From Winogradskya consettensis (GTDB lineage: Bacteria > Actinomycetota > Actinomycetes > Mycobacteriales > Micromonosporaceae), in NCBI RefSeq assembly GCF_018332715.1, contig NZ_BOQP01000008.1:558001-622000 (forward strand): DNA of 64,000 bases. Reading direction: 5' to 3'. Shown here in pieces: positions 25,232 to 33,639 of this stretch. A program made the translations under genes and the position numbers. The notes below the pieces were generated by a model. The model was given only the letters and a program-made list of their open reading frames with translations. It did no database searches and was not told the DNA's origin. The stretch's first letter is position 1. Every line of letters begins with the position of its first letter.

Positions 25232-25668
25232 GACTCGCCGTCACCGGACTCGTCGCCACACTCGCCGCGGTGGCTGCCACCACCCTCACCGCCGCGCTCG
25301 CCGGGGCCGCCGGCGTCGACTTCGAGATCCCCGACGGAGGCGAGGCGATCCCGCTGGGCGGGTTCGCCGTGGTGACCGCCTTCTTCTCACTGGTCGGCGT
25401 CGTCCTCGCCGCCGCGTTTCTCCGGTGGAGCGCCCGCCCTGCTCCTCGGTTCGTATGGACGGCGGTGTCGCTGACCGTGATCTCCCTGCTCCCGCCCCTG
25501 GTCTCCGGCGCGGACGCCGTAACCGTCACCGTCCTGCTGGGGCTGCATCTCGTCCCCGCGGCGGTGATGATCCCTGTTTTGGCCCGGACGCTTGACTCTC
25601 CCCTTAGGGGAGACGGCAAGGTTGAATCCAGCGAAACGACGGCCCGCCCGCGCGGGAGGAGAGCATGA
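25228..25668 (+). CDS. DUF6069-like membrane protein
   Basis: A 146-residue protein with four hydrophobic segments: residues 5-28, 43-66, 75-93 and 100-118. The AGVDFEIPDGGEAIPL loop between the first two is typical of DUF6069. It is coupled to the sigma gene through ATGA, a common pairing in actinobacteria. The last 27 residues are hydrophilic, and their DNA overlaps a MerR-type promoter, so the tail may be incidental. Function unknown. Confidence 0.8.
   Translation: MRLAVTGLVATLAAVAATTLTAALAGAAGVDFEIPDGGEAIPLGGFAVVTAFFSLVGVVLAAAFLRWSARPAPRFVWTAVSLTVISLLPPLVSGADAVTVTVLLGLHLVPAAVMIPVLARTLDSPLRGDGKVESSETTARPRGRRA
25592..25622 (+). promoter_or_regulatory. MerR-type promoter without an adjacent merR gene
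   Basis: TTGACT at 25592 and CAAGGT at 25617 are separated by 19 bp, the overlong spacer of MerR-regulated promoters. Centred in the spacer is a perfect 7-bp dyad, TCTCCCC-TTA-GGGGAGA. It points right, toward the APH-fold kinase gene 140 bp downstream, and lies within the end of the DUF6069 coding region. Confidence 0.6.
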
Positions 25669-25762
25669 TGAGCCTCGGCCACCTGCCATACACAGGTCTT
25701 CGACCCGATGATTCCTCGACGGCTATTGCGCGAGCACCGACGTCGGTACCGTGGCTCCCGTG

Positions 25763-26659
25763 ATGGAGTCCGGGGTCGAGGTCGGCGAGGATCTGGTTCG
25801 CGACGTGCTCCGGGAGCAGCATCCGGACCTGGCCGATCTGCCCCTCCGCGAGGTGCCGGGCGGCTGGGGAAACCAGATGTGGCGCCTCGGGGACGACCTG
25901 GCCGTCCGGATGCAGCGGATGGACACGAGCCCCGATCCGCAGCTCAAGGAGCGCCGCTGGTTGCCGGTGCTGGCCCCACGCCTGCCGCTTCCGATCCCGG
26001 TTCCGGTGCGCAGCGGCACGCCGTCCGAGCGCTTCCCCAAGATGTGGACGGTGATGACCTGGGTCGAGGGCATGCCCCTGGACCACGCCGCGATCGTCCG
26101 CGGTGACCACGCGACTGACGTGCTGGCGGCGTTCCTCGGGGCGCTGCACGTGGAGGCGCCCGCCGACGCGCCGGGCCCGTCGGACTTCGGCACCCACCCG
26201 AAGGACTCCCGAGGTGGGTTTGAGCGCTTCCTGGGGGCCGTGGACCTTGACGGCTTCGCGGAGGACGACGTCCGGGCCGTGTGGGACGACGCGGCGGCGA
26301 CACCCGAGTGGCCGGGACCGCCGGTGTGGGTGCACGGTGACCTGCATCCCGCGAACGTCGTCGTCACCGGTGGCACGCTGGCGGGCATCGTCGACTTCGG
26401 CGCGCTATTCGCCGGCGATCCTGCGTGGGATCTCGGAGCTGCCTGGCTGTTGCTGCCCGAGGGACGCGCTTCACGGTTCTTCGACGGCTACGCCCGGGCG
26501 GACGAGGCGACAATCCGGCGGGCGCGCGGGCTGGCCGTCATGAAGTGCCTGTTCCTGATGCTGATGGGTCAGAACGGCGACCGCGGCCTGCCCGGCGGCA
26601 AGCTGAACTGGGGGCCGGTGGGCCGGTCGGCACTCGCTCGTGTCCTGAACGGGCTCTGA
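25763..26659 (+). CDS. Aminoglycoside phosphotransferase-fold kinase
   Basis: A 298-residue APH/choline-kinase-fold protein. It has a glycine-rich nucleotide loop in PGGWGNQMWRLGDDLAVRM, the catalytic loop HGDLHPANVV and the Mg-binding DFG in GIVDFGALFAGDPAWDL, so it should be an active small-molecule kinase. Actinobacterial relatives include antibiotic and metabolite kinases; nothing here identifies the substrate. Start ATG 25763 or GTG 25751. No good ribosome binding site is visible, and a MerR-type promoter lies upstream. Confidence 0.85.
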   Translation: MESGVEVGEDLVRDVLREQHPDLADLPLREVPGGWGNQMWRLGDDLAVRMQRMDTSPDPQLKERRWLPVLAPRLPLPIPVPVRSGTPSERFPKMWTVMTWVEGMPLDHAAIVRGDHATDVLAAFLGALHVEAPADAPGPSDFGTHPKDSRGGFERFLGAVDLDGFAEDDVRAVWDDAAATPEWPGPPVWVHGDLHPANVVVTGGTLAGIVDFGALFAGDPAWDLGAAWLLLPEGRASRFFDGYARADEATIRRARGLAVMKCLFLMLMGQNGDRGLPGGKLNWGPVGRSALARVLNGL

Positions 26660-26792
26660 CACGAAAGATGCCGCAGCGGAGTGCTCTTCCCAGCACCGTT
26701 CCGGCCGAGCGCGCCGCGGCCGTGGGGAGCACGATGCAGCACTCCCCACAGCCGCAGGCCAGCGGCCAGCAGGTCAGCCGGTCAGCGGGCTA

Positions 26793-26820
26793 GTGCTCTG
26801 ACCGGAAACGTTGGCCGGGT
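26793..26820. repeat. Left terminal inverted repeat of the IS630 element
   Basis: 28 bp, identical to the reverse complement of 28008-28035. It is preceded by the TA target dinucleotide. Confidence 0.92.
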
Positions 26821-26826
26821 CGGTGG

Positions 26827-27948
26827 TCAGGCCGCGCGGGCAGCGGTTTGGCCCCACCGGTGTTGGCGTTCGCTGCGGACACGGGCTCGTTCGCGGCGCT
26901 TGGCGGCCAGGACGTCGGGGTGGCGAGCGTTGGCGTTTCGCCAGCGCAGGTATTTGTGCAGGGCGCGGATCGCGACCAGGTGGTTGGGGTGGTTCGAGCC
27001 GGCGACGACGAAGGTGCGTAGCGGCCCGAAATGCGCTTCGATCGGGTTCGCCCACGACGCATACGTCGGGGTGAAACACAGCTCGACCTTGTTGCGGGCC
27101 GCCCAGCTGCGGATCTTCCAGCCTTTGTGCGCGGACAGGTTGTCGAGGATGACATAGACCGGTGCCCCGTCCGGGCGTGCCCGGCGGATCGACTGGAGGG
27201 CGGCGAGGGTGTTGTCCGCGGATTTGCGGGCTCGCACGACGCCCCACAGGGTGTCGTCGCCGACGGAGTAGCAGGCATGGAACTGCCGGACCCCACAAAG
27301 TTTGTGGTAATTCGCGGGGAGCCGGTCCGGATGCCCCTGCTCGGCCCAGGAGGCGCCGAGGTGCGGGCGGATCGTTAACGGCCCGAACTCGTCGAACACG
27401 AACACCCGGTCCGGGAAATGGCTGGTCACGTGTTCGATACGGGCGAGTTTCGCCTCGATCTGCGGATCATTGGATTCCTTCCAGGTCTTGGTCGGCTGGA
27501 AACTGATCTTGTGGTGGTGCAGGAACTCCCGCAGCCGTTCGCGGCTGACGCCCACCCGGCGATGACCACGGTTATGGGCCAGGTAGTCGCAGAGTTTGCG
27601 CAGGCTCCACCGGGTGAATGGCTGGTCAAGGGCTTGTGGTCTGGTGCGGGCCATCTCGACGATGAACGCTTCGTCGTCTTCACTGATTCGGCGGGGACGG
27701 CCACCCGCCCACCGAGGGTCCAGGCAGGCCAGCCCGATCTCGTTGAACCGGTGGATCACCTCACGGATCGCGTCCTCGTCACCTTGCACGAGACGAGCGA
27801 TCGCGGGAACGGTGTTTCCACTGGCCGAGGCCATGATGACCATCGCCCGGCGCAGCCGGATCGGTGATCCGGTCTGACGCCGCACGATCTGTTGTAATCG
27901 ACGGCCCTCGTCCTCGGTGAGCCGCCGTGCCCGAACAGGATCTGCCAT
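26827..27948 (-). CDS. IS630-family transposase
   Basis: A 373-residue transposase. The N-terminal helix-turn-helix region (residues 5-110) includes IRLRRAMVIMASASGNTVPAIARLVQ. The DDE domain has its first Asp in VFVFDEFGPLT, the second in YVILDNLSAHK, and the acidic residue in NPIEAHFGPLRTF. All three catalytic positions are present, so the enzyme should be active. ATG at 27948; in-frame codons further upstream lie in the IS end. No programmed frameshift is needed. Confidence 0.93.
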   Translation of the reverse strand: MADPVRARRLTEDEGRRLQQIVRRQTGSPIRLRRAMVIMASASGNTVPAIARLVQGDEDAIREVIHRFNEIGLACLDPRWAGGRPRRISEDDEAFIVEMARTRPQALDQPFTRWSLRKLCDYLAHNRGHRRVGVSRERLREFLHHHKISFQPTKTWKESNDPQIEAKLARIEHVTSHFPDRVFVFDEFGPLTIRPHLGASWAEQGHPDRLPANYHKLCGVRQFHACYSVGDDTLWGVVRARKSADNTLAALQSIRRARPDGAPVYVILDNLSAHKGWKIRSWAARNKVELCFTPTYASWANPIEAHFGPLRTFVVAGSNHPNHLVAIRALHKYLRWRNANARHPDVLAAKRRERARVRSERQHRWGQTAARAA

Positions 27949-28007
27949 GACGACAGCCTGACCCGCGACCCACCCCACACCACGAACCACGACCGGCGTG
28001 TCACCCA

Positions 28008-28035
28008 ACCCGGCCAACGTTTCCGGTCAGAGCAC
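28008..28035. repeat. Right terminal inverted repeat of the IS630 element
   Basis: 28 bp, perfect inverted copy of 26793-26820, followed by the duplicated TA. Confidence 0.92.
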
Positions 28036-28037
28036 TA

Positions 28038-28136
28038 GCAGGTCAGCCGGTCAGCCGGTCAGCGGATCAGCGGGCCAGCCGGTCAGCTGGTCAGCCGGTC
28101 AGCTGGTCAGCCGGTCAGCTGGTCAGCCGGTCAGCG
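28038..28136. repeat. 8-bp tandem repeat (GTCAGCCG/GTCAGCTG)
   Basis: About a dozen 8-bp units alternating GTCAGCCG and GTCAGCTG, with a few variants, run from the IS end into the last codons of the GH31 gene; a short part of the same repeat remains left of the IS (about 26771-26790). The period is not a multiple of three and the array overlaps the GH31 stop codon, so changes in copy number would leave most of the protein untouched. Confidence 0.85.
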
Positions 28137-30374
28137 GTTCAGGTCGAGCGATGATGTGGCGGCTTCGGCGGCGACCGGGGCCGCGGTGCCGAGCTGGACC
28201 GCCCAGGGGAGGGACTCCCCCGACCTCTCGACGTGGACCGCGCCGTCCGTGACCGTCACCGTGAATTCGGTGGCGTCAGATCCCGGCACGCGTACGCGGT
28301 GAGTGCCGTTCTCGGGTTCGAAGAGGCGCAGTGTCACCCCGTCGCGGTAGTCATAGTCGGGTTTGTCGGTGCGGGAGCCGACGGGCAGGACCGCGCCCGG
28401 GCGCACCAGCAGCGGCACGCTGTGGAAGTCGTGGGTCTCGTGGACCCAGCGCGGGCCCTCGATCACCTCGCCGGTGAGGTATTTCGTCCAGCGGCCGGCG
28501 GGGACGTAGTAGCTCACGTCGCCCTCGGTGCTGAACACCGGTGCGACGAGCAGGTCGCCGCCGAGCAGGTACTGCCGGTCCAGGTGGGTGACGGCCGGGT
28601 CGTCCGGGAAGGCGAGGACCATCGGGCGCAGCACCGGCAGGCCTTCCTCGTGCGCCTGGTGGGCGGCGGCGAAGAGGTAGGGCATCAGCGTGAGCTTGAG
28701 GTGGGTGAATTCGCGCAGGACGTCGACCGACTGCTCGTCGAAGAGCCACGGCACCCGGTAGGAGTGGTTGCCGTGCAGGCGGGAGTGCGACGAGAGCAGG
28801 CCGAAGGGGATCCAGCGCTTGAAGACGGCCGGGTCGGGCAGGCCCTCGAAGCCGCCGATGTCGTGGCTCCAGAAGCCGAAACCGGACGCTGCCAGGGACA
28901 GGCCGCCGCGCAGTGTCTCGGCCATCGACTCGTACGTCGCGGAGTTGTCGCCGCCCCAGTGGACCGGGAACTGCTGGCCGCCGACGGTGGCGGAGCGGGC
29001 GTAGAGGACCGCCTCGCCCTCGCCCCGATGTTCCTTGACGACGTCGAAGACGCACTTGTTGTAGAGCTGGGTGTAGAAGTTGTGCATCCGCGACGGGTCG
29101 GAGCCGTCGTGCCAGACCACGTCGGTGGGGATGCGTTCGCCGAAGTCGGACTTGAACGCGTCGACGCCCATCTCGAGCAGGGTCCTGAGCTTCCCGGCGT
29201 ACCAGGCGGCTGCTTCGGGGTTGGTGAAGTCGACCAGGGCCATGCCGGCCTGCCAGCGGTCCCACTGCCAGACGTCGCCGTCGGCGCGCTTGACCAGGTA
29301 GCCGTTGGCCATGCCCTCCGCGAACAGCGACGAGCGCTGGGCGATGTAGGGGTTGATCCAGACGCAGGTGCGCAGGCCGCGGTCGGCGAGACGCTTGAGC
29401 ATGCCCGGCGGGTCCGGGAAGATCCGCGGGTCCCACTCGAAGTCGCACCAGCTGAACTCGCGCATCCAGAACGTGTCGAAGTGGAAGACGCTCAGGGGCA
29501 GGTCACGCTCGGCCATGCCGTCGACGAAACCGGTGACCGTCTCCTCGTCGTAGGACGTGGTGAACGACGTGGTCAGCCAGAGGCCGAAGGACCAGGACGG
29601 GGGCAGGGCGGGGCGGCCGGTCAGCGCGGTGTACTTGCGCAGGACGTCGGCCGGGGTCGGGCCATAGATGATCAGGTACGACAGGGACTGGCCCTCGACG
29701 CTGAACTGGGTGCGGGACACGACCTCGGAGGCGACCTCGAAGGAGACCCGGCCCGGGTTGTCGACCAGCACGCCGTAACCGCGGTTGGTCAGGTAGAACG
29801 GGACGCTCTTGTAGGCCTGCTCGCTGCTGGTGCCGCCGTCCTCGTTCCAGATGTCGATGCTCTGGCCGTTCTTGACGAGCGGGCCGAACCGCTCGCCCAG
29901 CCCGTAGACCGCCTCGCCGACGCCCAGGTCGAGCTGCTCGTGCACGTAGTGCTCGCCGTCGAGGGTGTCGACGATGCCCATGCCCTTCCAGCCGGAGCCG
30001 GTGAGCCGCTTGCCGTCCGCGACGAAGTCCAGGCCCCATTTGTCGCCCGGGGTGAACCGCGCGGTGAGGGCTCCCGAGGTGAACGAGTTCTCGTCCACGA
30101 CGGGCGAGACGTCAACCGAGGCGATCTCGAAGTTGGGCAGCTTGGGCCGCTCGCCGGCGAAGTGGTTGATGGTCACGCGGATGACGTCCGGGGCGGGGGC
30201 GGTGCAGGTGATCGTGATGACCGGGGCGTCGAGGGTGTCGCTGCGGGTCTGCACCCGCCTGGCCGAGGCGAAGACGGTGAGGGAGGAGCCGTCGACCCGG
30301 GAGTCCTGCAGCTGGGCCGGGTGCAGGACGGTCAGCCCGTCCCGCTTACGCCAGTAACCATCGGTGAATTTCAT
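28131..30374 (-). CDS. GH31 alpha-xylosidase (YicI-like)
   Basis: A 747-residue GH31 enzyme with no signal peptide, so cytoplasmic. The nucleophile is Asp410 in KSDFGERIP, the exact form found in YicI-type alpha-xylosidases, and the acid/base is Asp476 in HWGGDNSATY. It should release alpha-xylose from the non-reducing end of imported oligosaccharides such as isoprimeverose units of xyloglucan. It is the last gene of the binding-protein/permease operon, 15 bp after the second permease gene. An alpha-glucosidase is less likely given the KSDFGERIP motif. Confidence 0.9.
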   Translation of the reverse strand: MKFTDGYWRKRDGLTVLHPAQLQDSRVDGSSLTVFASARRVQTRSDTLDAPVITITCTAPAPDVIRVTINHFAGERPKLPNFEIASVDVSPVVDENSFTSGALTARFTPGDKWGLDFVADGKRLTGSGWKGMGIVDTLDGEHYVHEQLDLGVGEAVYGLGERFGPLVKNGQSIDIWNEDGGTSSEQAYKSVPFYLTNRGYGVLVDNPGRVSFEVASEVVSRTQFSVEGQSLSYLIIYGPTPADVLRKYTALTGRPALPPSWSFGLWLTTSFTTSYDEETVTGFVDGMAERDLPLSVFHFDTFWMREFSWCDFEWDPRIFPDPPGMLKRLADRGLRTCVWINPYIAQRSSLFAEGMANGYLVKRADGDVWQWDRWQAGMALVDFTNPEAAAWYAGKLRTLLEMGVDAFKSDFGERIPTDVVWHDGSDPSRMHNFYTQLYNKCVFDVVKEHRGEGEAVLYARSATVGGQQFPVHWGGDNSATYESMAETLRGGLSLAASGFGFWSHDIGGFEGLPDPAVFKRWIPFGLLSSHSRLHGNHSYRVPWLFDEQSVDVLREFTHLKLTLMPYLFAAAHQAHEEGLPVLRPMVLAFPDDPAVTHLDRQYLLGGDLLVAPVFSTEGDVSYYVPAGRWTKYLTGEVIEGPRWVHETHDFHSVPLLVRPGAVLPVGSRTDKPDYDYRDGVTLRLFEPENGTHRVRVPGSDATEFTVTVTDGAVHVERSGESLPWAVQLGTAAPVAAEAATSSLDLNR

Positions 30375-30389
30375 CGAGGCGGGGGTCCT

Positions 30390-31280
30390 TTACTTGATGG
30401 CGCCGGCGGTGATGCCGCGGGTCAGCGTGCGCTGGAAGATCAGGAAGAACAGCAGGGCGGGCAGGATGCCGACCAGGGCGGACGCGCTCGTGGCGGTCGC
30501 GTCCATCAGCCGGTCGCCCTGCAGGACCCCGAGGGCCACGGGCACGGTCTGGTTCTCGTTGGAGACCAGGAAGATCAGGGGCAGGAAGAACTCGTTCCAC
30601 GTCCAGATGAAGAAGAACGTGAACAGCACGGCGAGCGTGGGGCGGCTGACCGGGACGACGACACGCCACAGGGTGCGCCACCGGCCGGCGCCGTCGACCT
30701 CGGCGGCGTCGAGGAGCTCCCGGGGAAATTCCTCGTAGACCGAGGTGAGCAGGTAGGTGCCGAACGCGCTCTGGATCACCGTGAAGATGATGATGACCGA
30801 GATCGGGCTGTCGTAGAGGTGCAGCTCCTTGGAGATGTAGTAGAGCGGGTAGACCAGCACTTCCTGCGGCAACAGGTTCGCCACCAGGAAGAACACCAGG
30901 AACCAGATCCGGCCGCGGACCCGCCCGATGCCCAGCGCGTAGGCGTTGAGCACCGACAGCAGCACGCCGAGCACCGCGACCGACAGGCTAGTGACGAGGC
31001 TGTTGAGCAGCTTGCGGCTGAAGTCGATCCGGTTCCAGAAGTCGATGATGCCCTGGAAACTGATCGACTCGGGCAGCGCGAGGGGGCCGTTGCTCGCATA
31101 GTCGGACGGCGTCTTGAACGCGTTCACCATGATGACGAGCATCGGCGCCACGACGAGCAGCAACAGCGCCAGCAGCACGGCCAGCACGACCCACCGCCCG
31201 GGCCGGCGGTGCTTCTTCGCCTTGGAAACAACCGGATCGAGAGCAGGTCCAGCCGTCTTGACGTCAGAAAGAACGCTCAT
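30390..31280 (-). CDS. Carbohydrate ABC transporter permease, MalG type
   Basis: A 296-residue inner-membrane permease with six transmembrane helices. The EAA motif that docks the ATPase is present as EEFPRELLDAAEVDGAGRWRTLWRVVVPVSRP. The ATG at 31280 overlaps the stop of the first permease gene. No ATPase gene is present in the locus; the transporter probably uses a shared MsiK-type ATPase encoded elsewhere, as is usual in actinobacteria. Confidence 0.92.
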   Translation of the reverse strand: MSVLSDVKTAGPALDPVVSKAKKHRRPGRWVVLAVLLALLLLVVAPMLVIMVNAFKTPSDYASNGPLALPESISFQGIIDFWNRIDFSRKLLNSLVTSLSVAVLGVLLSVLNAYALGIGRVRGRIWFLVFFLVANLLPQEVLVYPLYYISKELHLYDSPISVIIIFTVIQSAFGTYLLTSVYEEFPRELLDAAEVDGAGRWRTLWRVVVPVSRPTLAVLFTFFFIWTWNEFFLPLIFLVSNENQTVPVALGVLQGDRLMDATATSASALVGILPALLFFLIFQRTLTRGITAGAIK

Positions 31281-32173
31281 ACCCGGCTCCGGTTCTGCAG
31301 GCGCAGGAAGATGATCGCCAGCACGATGATCATCACGGTGAGGACCGTGGAGATCGCCGAGCCATAGCCGACCTGGGCCTTTTCGAAGAAGTTCTTGTAG
31401 GCGAAGTACGAGGGGACGATGGTGGCGTTGCTCGGGCCGCCGCCGGTGAGGACGAAGACCTGGCCGAAGATCTTGAGGGCCGCGATCGTGGTGGTGACCA
31501 GGACGACGTAGAGCTCGGGGCGGATCATCTTCACGGTGATGTGCCGGAAGCGCTGCCACCAGCCGGCGCCGTCCAGGTCGGCGGCCTCGTAGAGCTCGGG
31601 GTCGACGCGCTGCAGGCCGGACATGAACATGACGATCGGGTAGCCGAACTGGAACCAGATCATCACGCCCATGACGCTGAACAGGGCATACTTCGGGTCA
31701 CCGAGCCAGTCGCGGCTCAGCGAGCCGAGCCCGATCGTGTCCAAGATCTGGTTGAGCGCCCCGAAGCTGGGGTGCAGGATCCAGACCCAGATGATGCCGG
31801 TGACCGCGACCGGCAGCACCTGCGGCAGGTAGTAGCCCGAGCGGAACAGCTTGGCCCAGCGGTCGCCGAGGACCTTCGCGACATAGTCGAACAGGACCGC
31901 GGCGAGGACCAGGCCGACGAACGTCGGGATCACCGCCATCGCCACGATCAGCAGCAGGATGTGCCCGAAGGACGCCCAGAACAGGTCGTCGTGGAACAGC
32001 CGGGTGTAGTTGTCGAAGCCGATCCATGTCGGGTCGCCGACGCCGTTCCACTTGGTGAAGCTGACGCCGACGGTCATGACCAGCGGCACCACGATCACCG
32101 CGAGGGAGGCCAGCACCCCCGGGATCAGATACAGCCCGTAGCCGGAGTTCCGGCCTCCCTTGCGTACGCTCAT
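31277..32173 (-). CDS. Carbohydrate ABC transporter permease, MalF type
   Basis: A 298-residue permease with six transmembrane helices and the EAA loop (DPELYEAADLDGAGWWQRF). It starts with an ATG overlapping the binding-protein stop codon by 4 bp and ends overlapping the MalG-type gene by 4 bp. Together they form the translocation pore for an oligosaccharide importer. Confidence 0.92.
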   Translation of the reverse strand: MSVRKGGRNSGYGLYLIPGVLASLAVIVVPLVMTVGVSFTKWNGVGDPTWIGFDNYTRLFHDDLFWASFGHILLLIVAMAVIPTFVGLVLAAVLFDYVAKVLGDRWAKLFRSGYYLPQVLPVAVTGIIWVWILHPSFGALNQILDTIGLGSLSRDWLGDPKYALFSVMGVMIWFQFGYPIVMFMSGLQRVDPELYEAADLDGAGWWQRFRHITVKMIRPELYVVLVTTTIAALKIFGQVFVLTGGGPSNATIVPSYFAYKNFFEKAQVGYGSAISTVLTVMIIVLAIIFLRLQNRSRV

Positions 32174-33477
32174 TTTCCGAGATCTGCCAGATTCTCGTTG
32201 TACGGCTTGGCGACCTCGTCGAGGAACGCGGCCGGGGTCTTCGAGCCGTTGATCAGACCCTGGACGCCGGAGACCATGACGTCGTAGTAGCCGGGGGCCG
32301 GCCAGTCCGGGTAGAACGCGAGACCGTCAGCGGCCGACACCTTGTTGAAGTTGTCGATCAGTTCCTTGTTCTTCGGGTCGGTGATCGCCGCGGGGTCCGC
32401 CGCGACCGGGACGCCACCGTTGTTGCCGAGCAGGTTCTGCACCTCGGGCTGCATCGTGATGTCGATGAAGTCGTACGCGAGCTTCTTGGCCTTGCTCTTC
32501 TCCGGGACGACCCAGAGGTTGCCGCTGGAACCGGGGTGCAGGGTGTTGCCCGGGAACAGGAACGTGCCCCAGTCGAAGTTCTTGATCTCGTCGTTGAACC
32601 GGCCGTACCACCAGCTGCCGGAGTACAGGATCGGGAACTTGCCCTGCTCGAACGCGACGCCCATGTCCTCGGCCTTGATGCCGGCGGAGTTCTTGGCGAT
32701 GTAGCCCTTGTTCACCCAGTCGGCGAACGTCTGCGCGCCATACGTGAGCTGCGGGCCGTGGAAGTCCACCTTGTTCTTGTAGAGCTGGTAGTCGTCCACG
32801 AAGGCCCGGTCGCCCTTGGAGAGCGCGAGCTCGTAGAAGATCTGCTGGGCGGGGTACTCGGCGCCGCCCACGGACAGCGGGGTGACCTTGTTCTTGACGA
32901 ACGTGTCCATCGCGGCCGTGAACTCGGCGTACGTGGTCGGGACGGCGATGTTGTACTTCTTGAACAGGTCCTTGTTGTAGTAGACCATCACGTACTCGCC
33001 GTAGTTGGGCACGCCGTAGAACTTGCCGCTGCCCATGATGCCGTCTTCGTCGTACTTGGCGGTGGTCTGCAGGCTGGCGGAGAGCTTCTTGTCCCAGCCG
33101 CGCGACGTGGCCTCCTCGGTGAGGTCCGTGAGCAGCCCCTGCTTGGACAGCAGGCCGGCGGTCGCGTTGCCCTTGTTGTACTCGAGGATGTCGGGGGCGC
33201 TGTCCGAGTTGAGGATCATGCCGGCGTTCTGCTGGATCTGCTCGAAGCTCTTCTCCTCGAACTTCACCTCGACGCCGGGGTGGCTCGCCTTGAACAGGTC
33301 GATGGCCTTGTTCCAGGCGACGCCCATGGCGCTGTTGGGACCCTCGTAATGCCAGAGGGTCAGGGTTTTCGCGTCGGCGCCCTCATCGCCTGATCCGTCG
33401 CTTCCGCAGGCGGTCAGGGCGAGGCTGGCGGTAAGGAGCAGCGCACCGGCGGCGCTGAGAAATCGTGGTCTGAACAT
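32170..33477 (-). CDS. Lipoprotein solute-binding protein of a sugar ABC importer (family 1)
   Basis: A 435-residue extracellular binding protein. The signal peptide is followed by a lipobox LTAC (lipidated Cys about residue 24). The mature part is a type B/D cluster sugar-binding protein (LTLWHYEGPNS, GSWWYGRFNDEIKNFDWG). The length and aromatic-rich sequence suit an oligosaccharide ligand. It is first in an SBP-MalF-MalG-GH31 operon. A promoter and a LacI-type operator lie directly upstream. Confidence 0.9.
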   Translation of the reverse strand: MFRPRFLSAAGALLLTASLALTACGSDGSGDEGADAKTLTLWHYEGPNSAMGVAWNKAIDLFKASHPGVEVKFEEKSFEQIQQNAGMILNSDSAPDILEYNKGNATAGLLSKQGLLTDLTEEATSRGWDKKLSASLQTTAKYDEDGIMGSGKFYGVPNYGEYVMVYYNKDLFKKYNIAVPTTYAEFTAAMDTFVKNKVTPLSVGGAEYPAQQIFYELALSKGDRAFVDDYQLYKNKVDFHGPQLTYGAQTFADWVNKGYIAKNSAGIKAEDMGVAFEQGKFPILYSGSWWYGRFNDEIKNFDWGTFLFPGNTLHPGSSGNLWVVPEKSKAKKLAYDFIDITMQPEVQNLLGNNGGVPVAADPAAITDPKNKELIDNFNKVSAADGLAFYPDWPAPGYYDVMVSGVQGLINGSKTPAAFLDEVAKPYNENLADLGK

Positions 33478-33530
33478 GCCGTGTCTCCCAGGGGGTGGCG
33501 TCCGGGGTCGTCGGAGCGCTTCGCGAAGTG

Positions 33531-33552
33531 ATCGTCGAAGCGCTTCGACGAT
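33531..33552. promoter_or_regulatory. LacI-family operator upstream of the binding-protein gene
   Basis: A perfect 22-bp palindrome with core GTCGAAGCGCTTCGAC, lying just downstream of the predicted transcription start. A weaker copy (TCGGAGCGCTTCGC) is centred 24 bp closer to the gene at 33511-33524. The core is identical to the site upstream of GH3 at 40496-40511. Confidence 0.88.
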
Positions 33553-33566
33553 TAGGGCTGGGGCAG

Positions 33567-33596
33567 ACGCTAGGTTTCACGTCCCGTCGATGTCAA
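33567..33596 (-). promoter_or_regulatory. Sigma-70-type promoter for the binding-protein operon
   Basis: On the minus strand a TTGACA -35 element (33591-33596) and a TAGCGT -10 element (33567-33572) are separated by 18 bp. Initiation near 33560 would place the LacI operator at the start of the transcript, suited to repression. Confidence 0.65.
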
Positions 33597-33639
33597 CAGT
33601 GTGACGAAGACATTTCTCAGCCCGAAATGAAAGGTTTCT

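Larger units (their letters stand above)
26793..28035 (-). mobile_element. Complete IS630-family insertion sequence (1,243 bp)
   Basis: Perfect 28-bp terminal inverted repeats beginning GTGCTCTGACCGG bound a single transposase gene. TA dinucleotides at 26791-26792 and 28036-28037 flank the element, the target duplication expected for IS630/mariner-type transposition. It inserted into a GTCAGCCG-type tandem repeat, which continues on both sides. Identical ends and an intact frame indicate a recent insertion. Confidence 0.93.

Noticed and set aside
25665..25712. Short ORF after DUF6069 with a GGAGGAGA sequence
   Set aside because: Only about 15 codons before a stop, with no resemblance to a MerR or other protein; the sequence more likely belongs to the leader of the downstream transcript.
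28233..31367. A 1,044-codon plus-strand frame opposite the sugar-transport and GH31 genes
   Set aside because: Its composition (runs of Gly/Val/Asp/Gln/Arg) is the antisense reading of real coding genes with strong GC third-position bias. The minus strand carries complete, recognisable families in coupled order.
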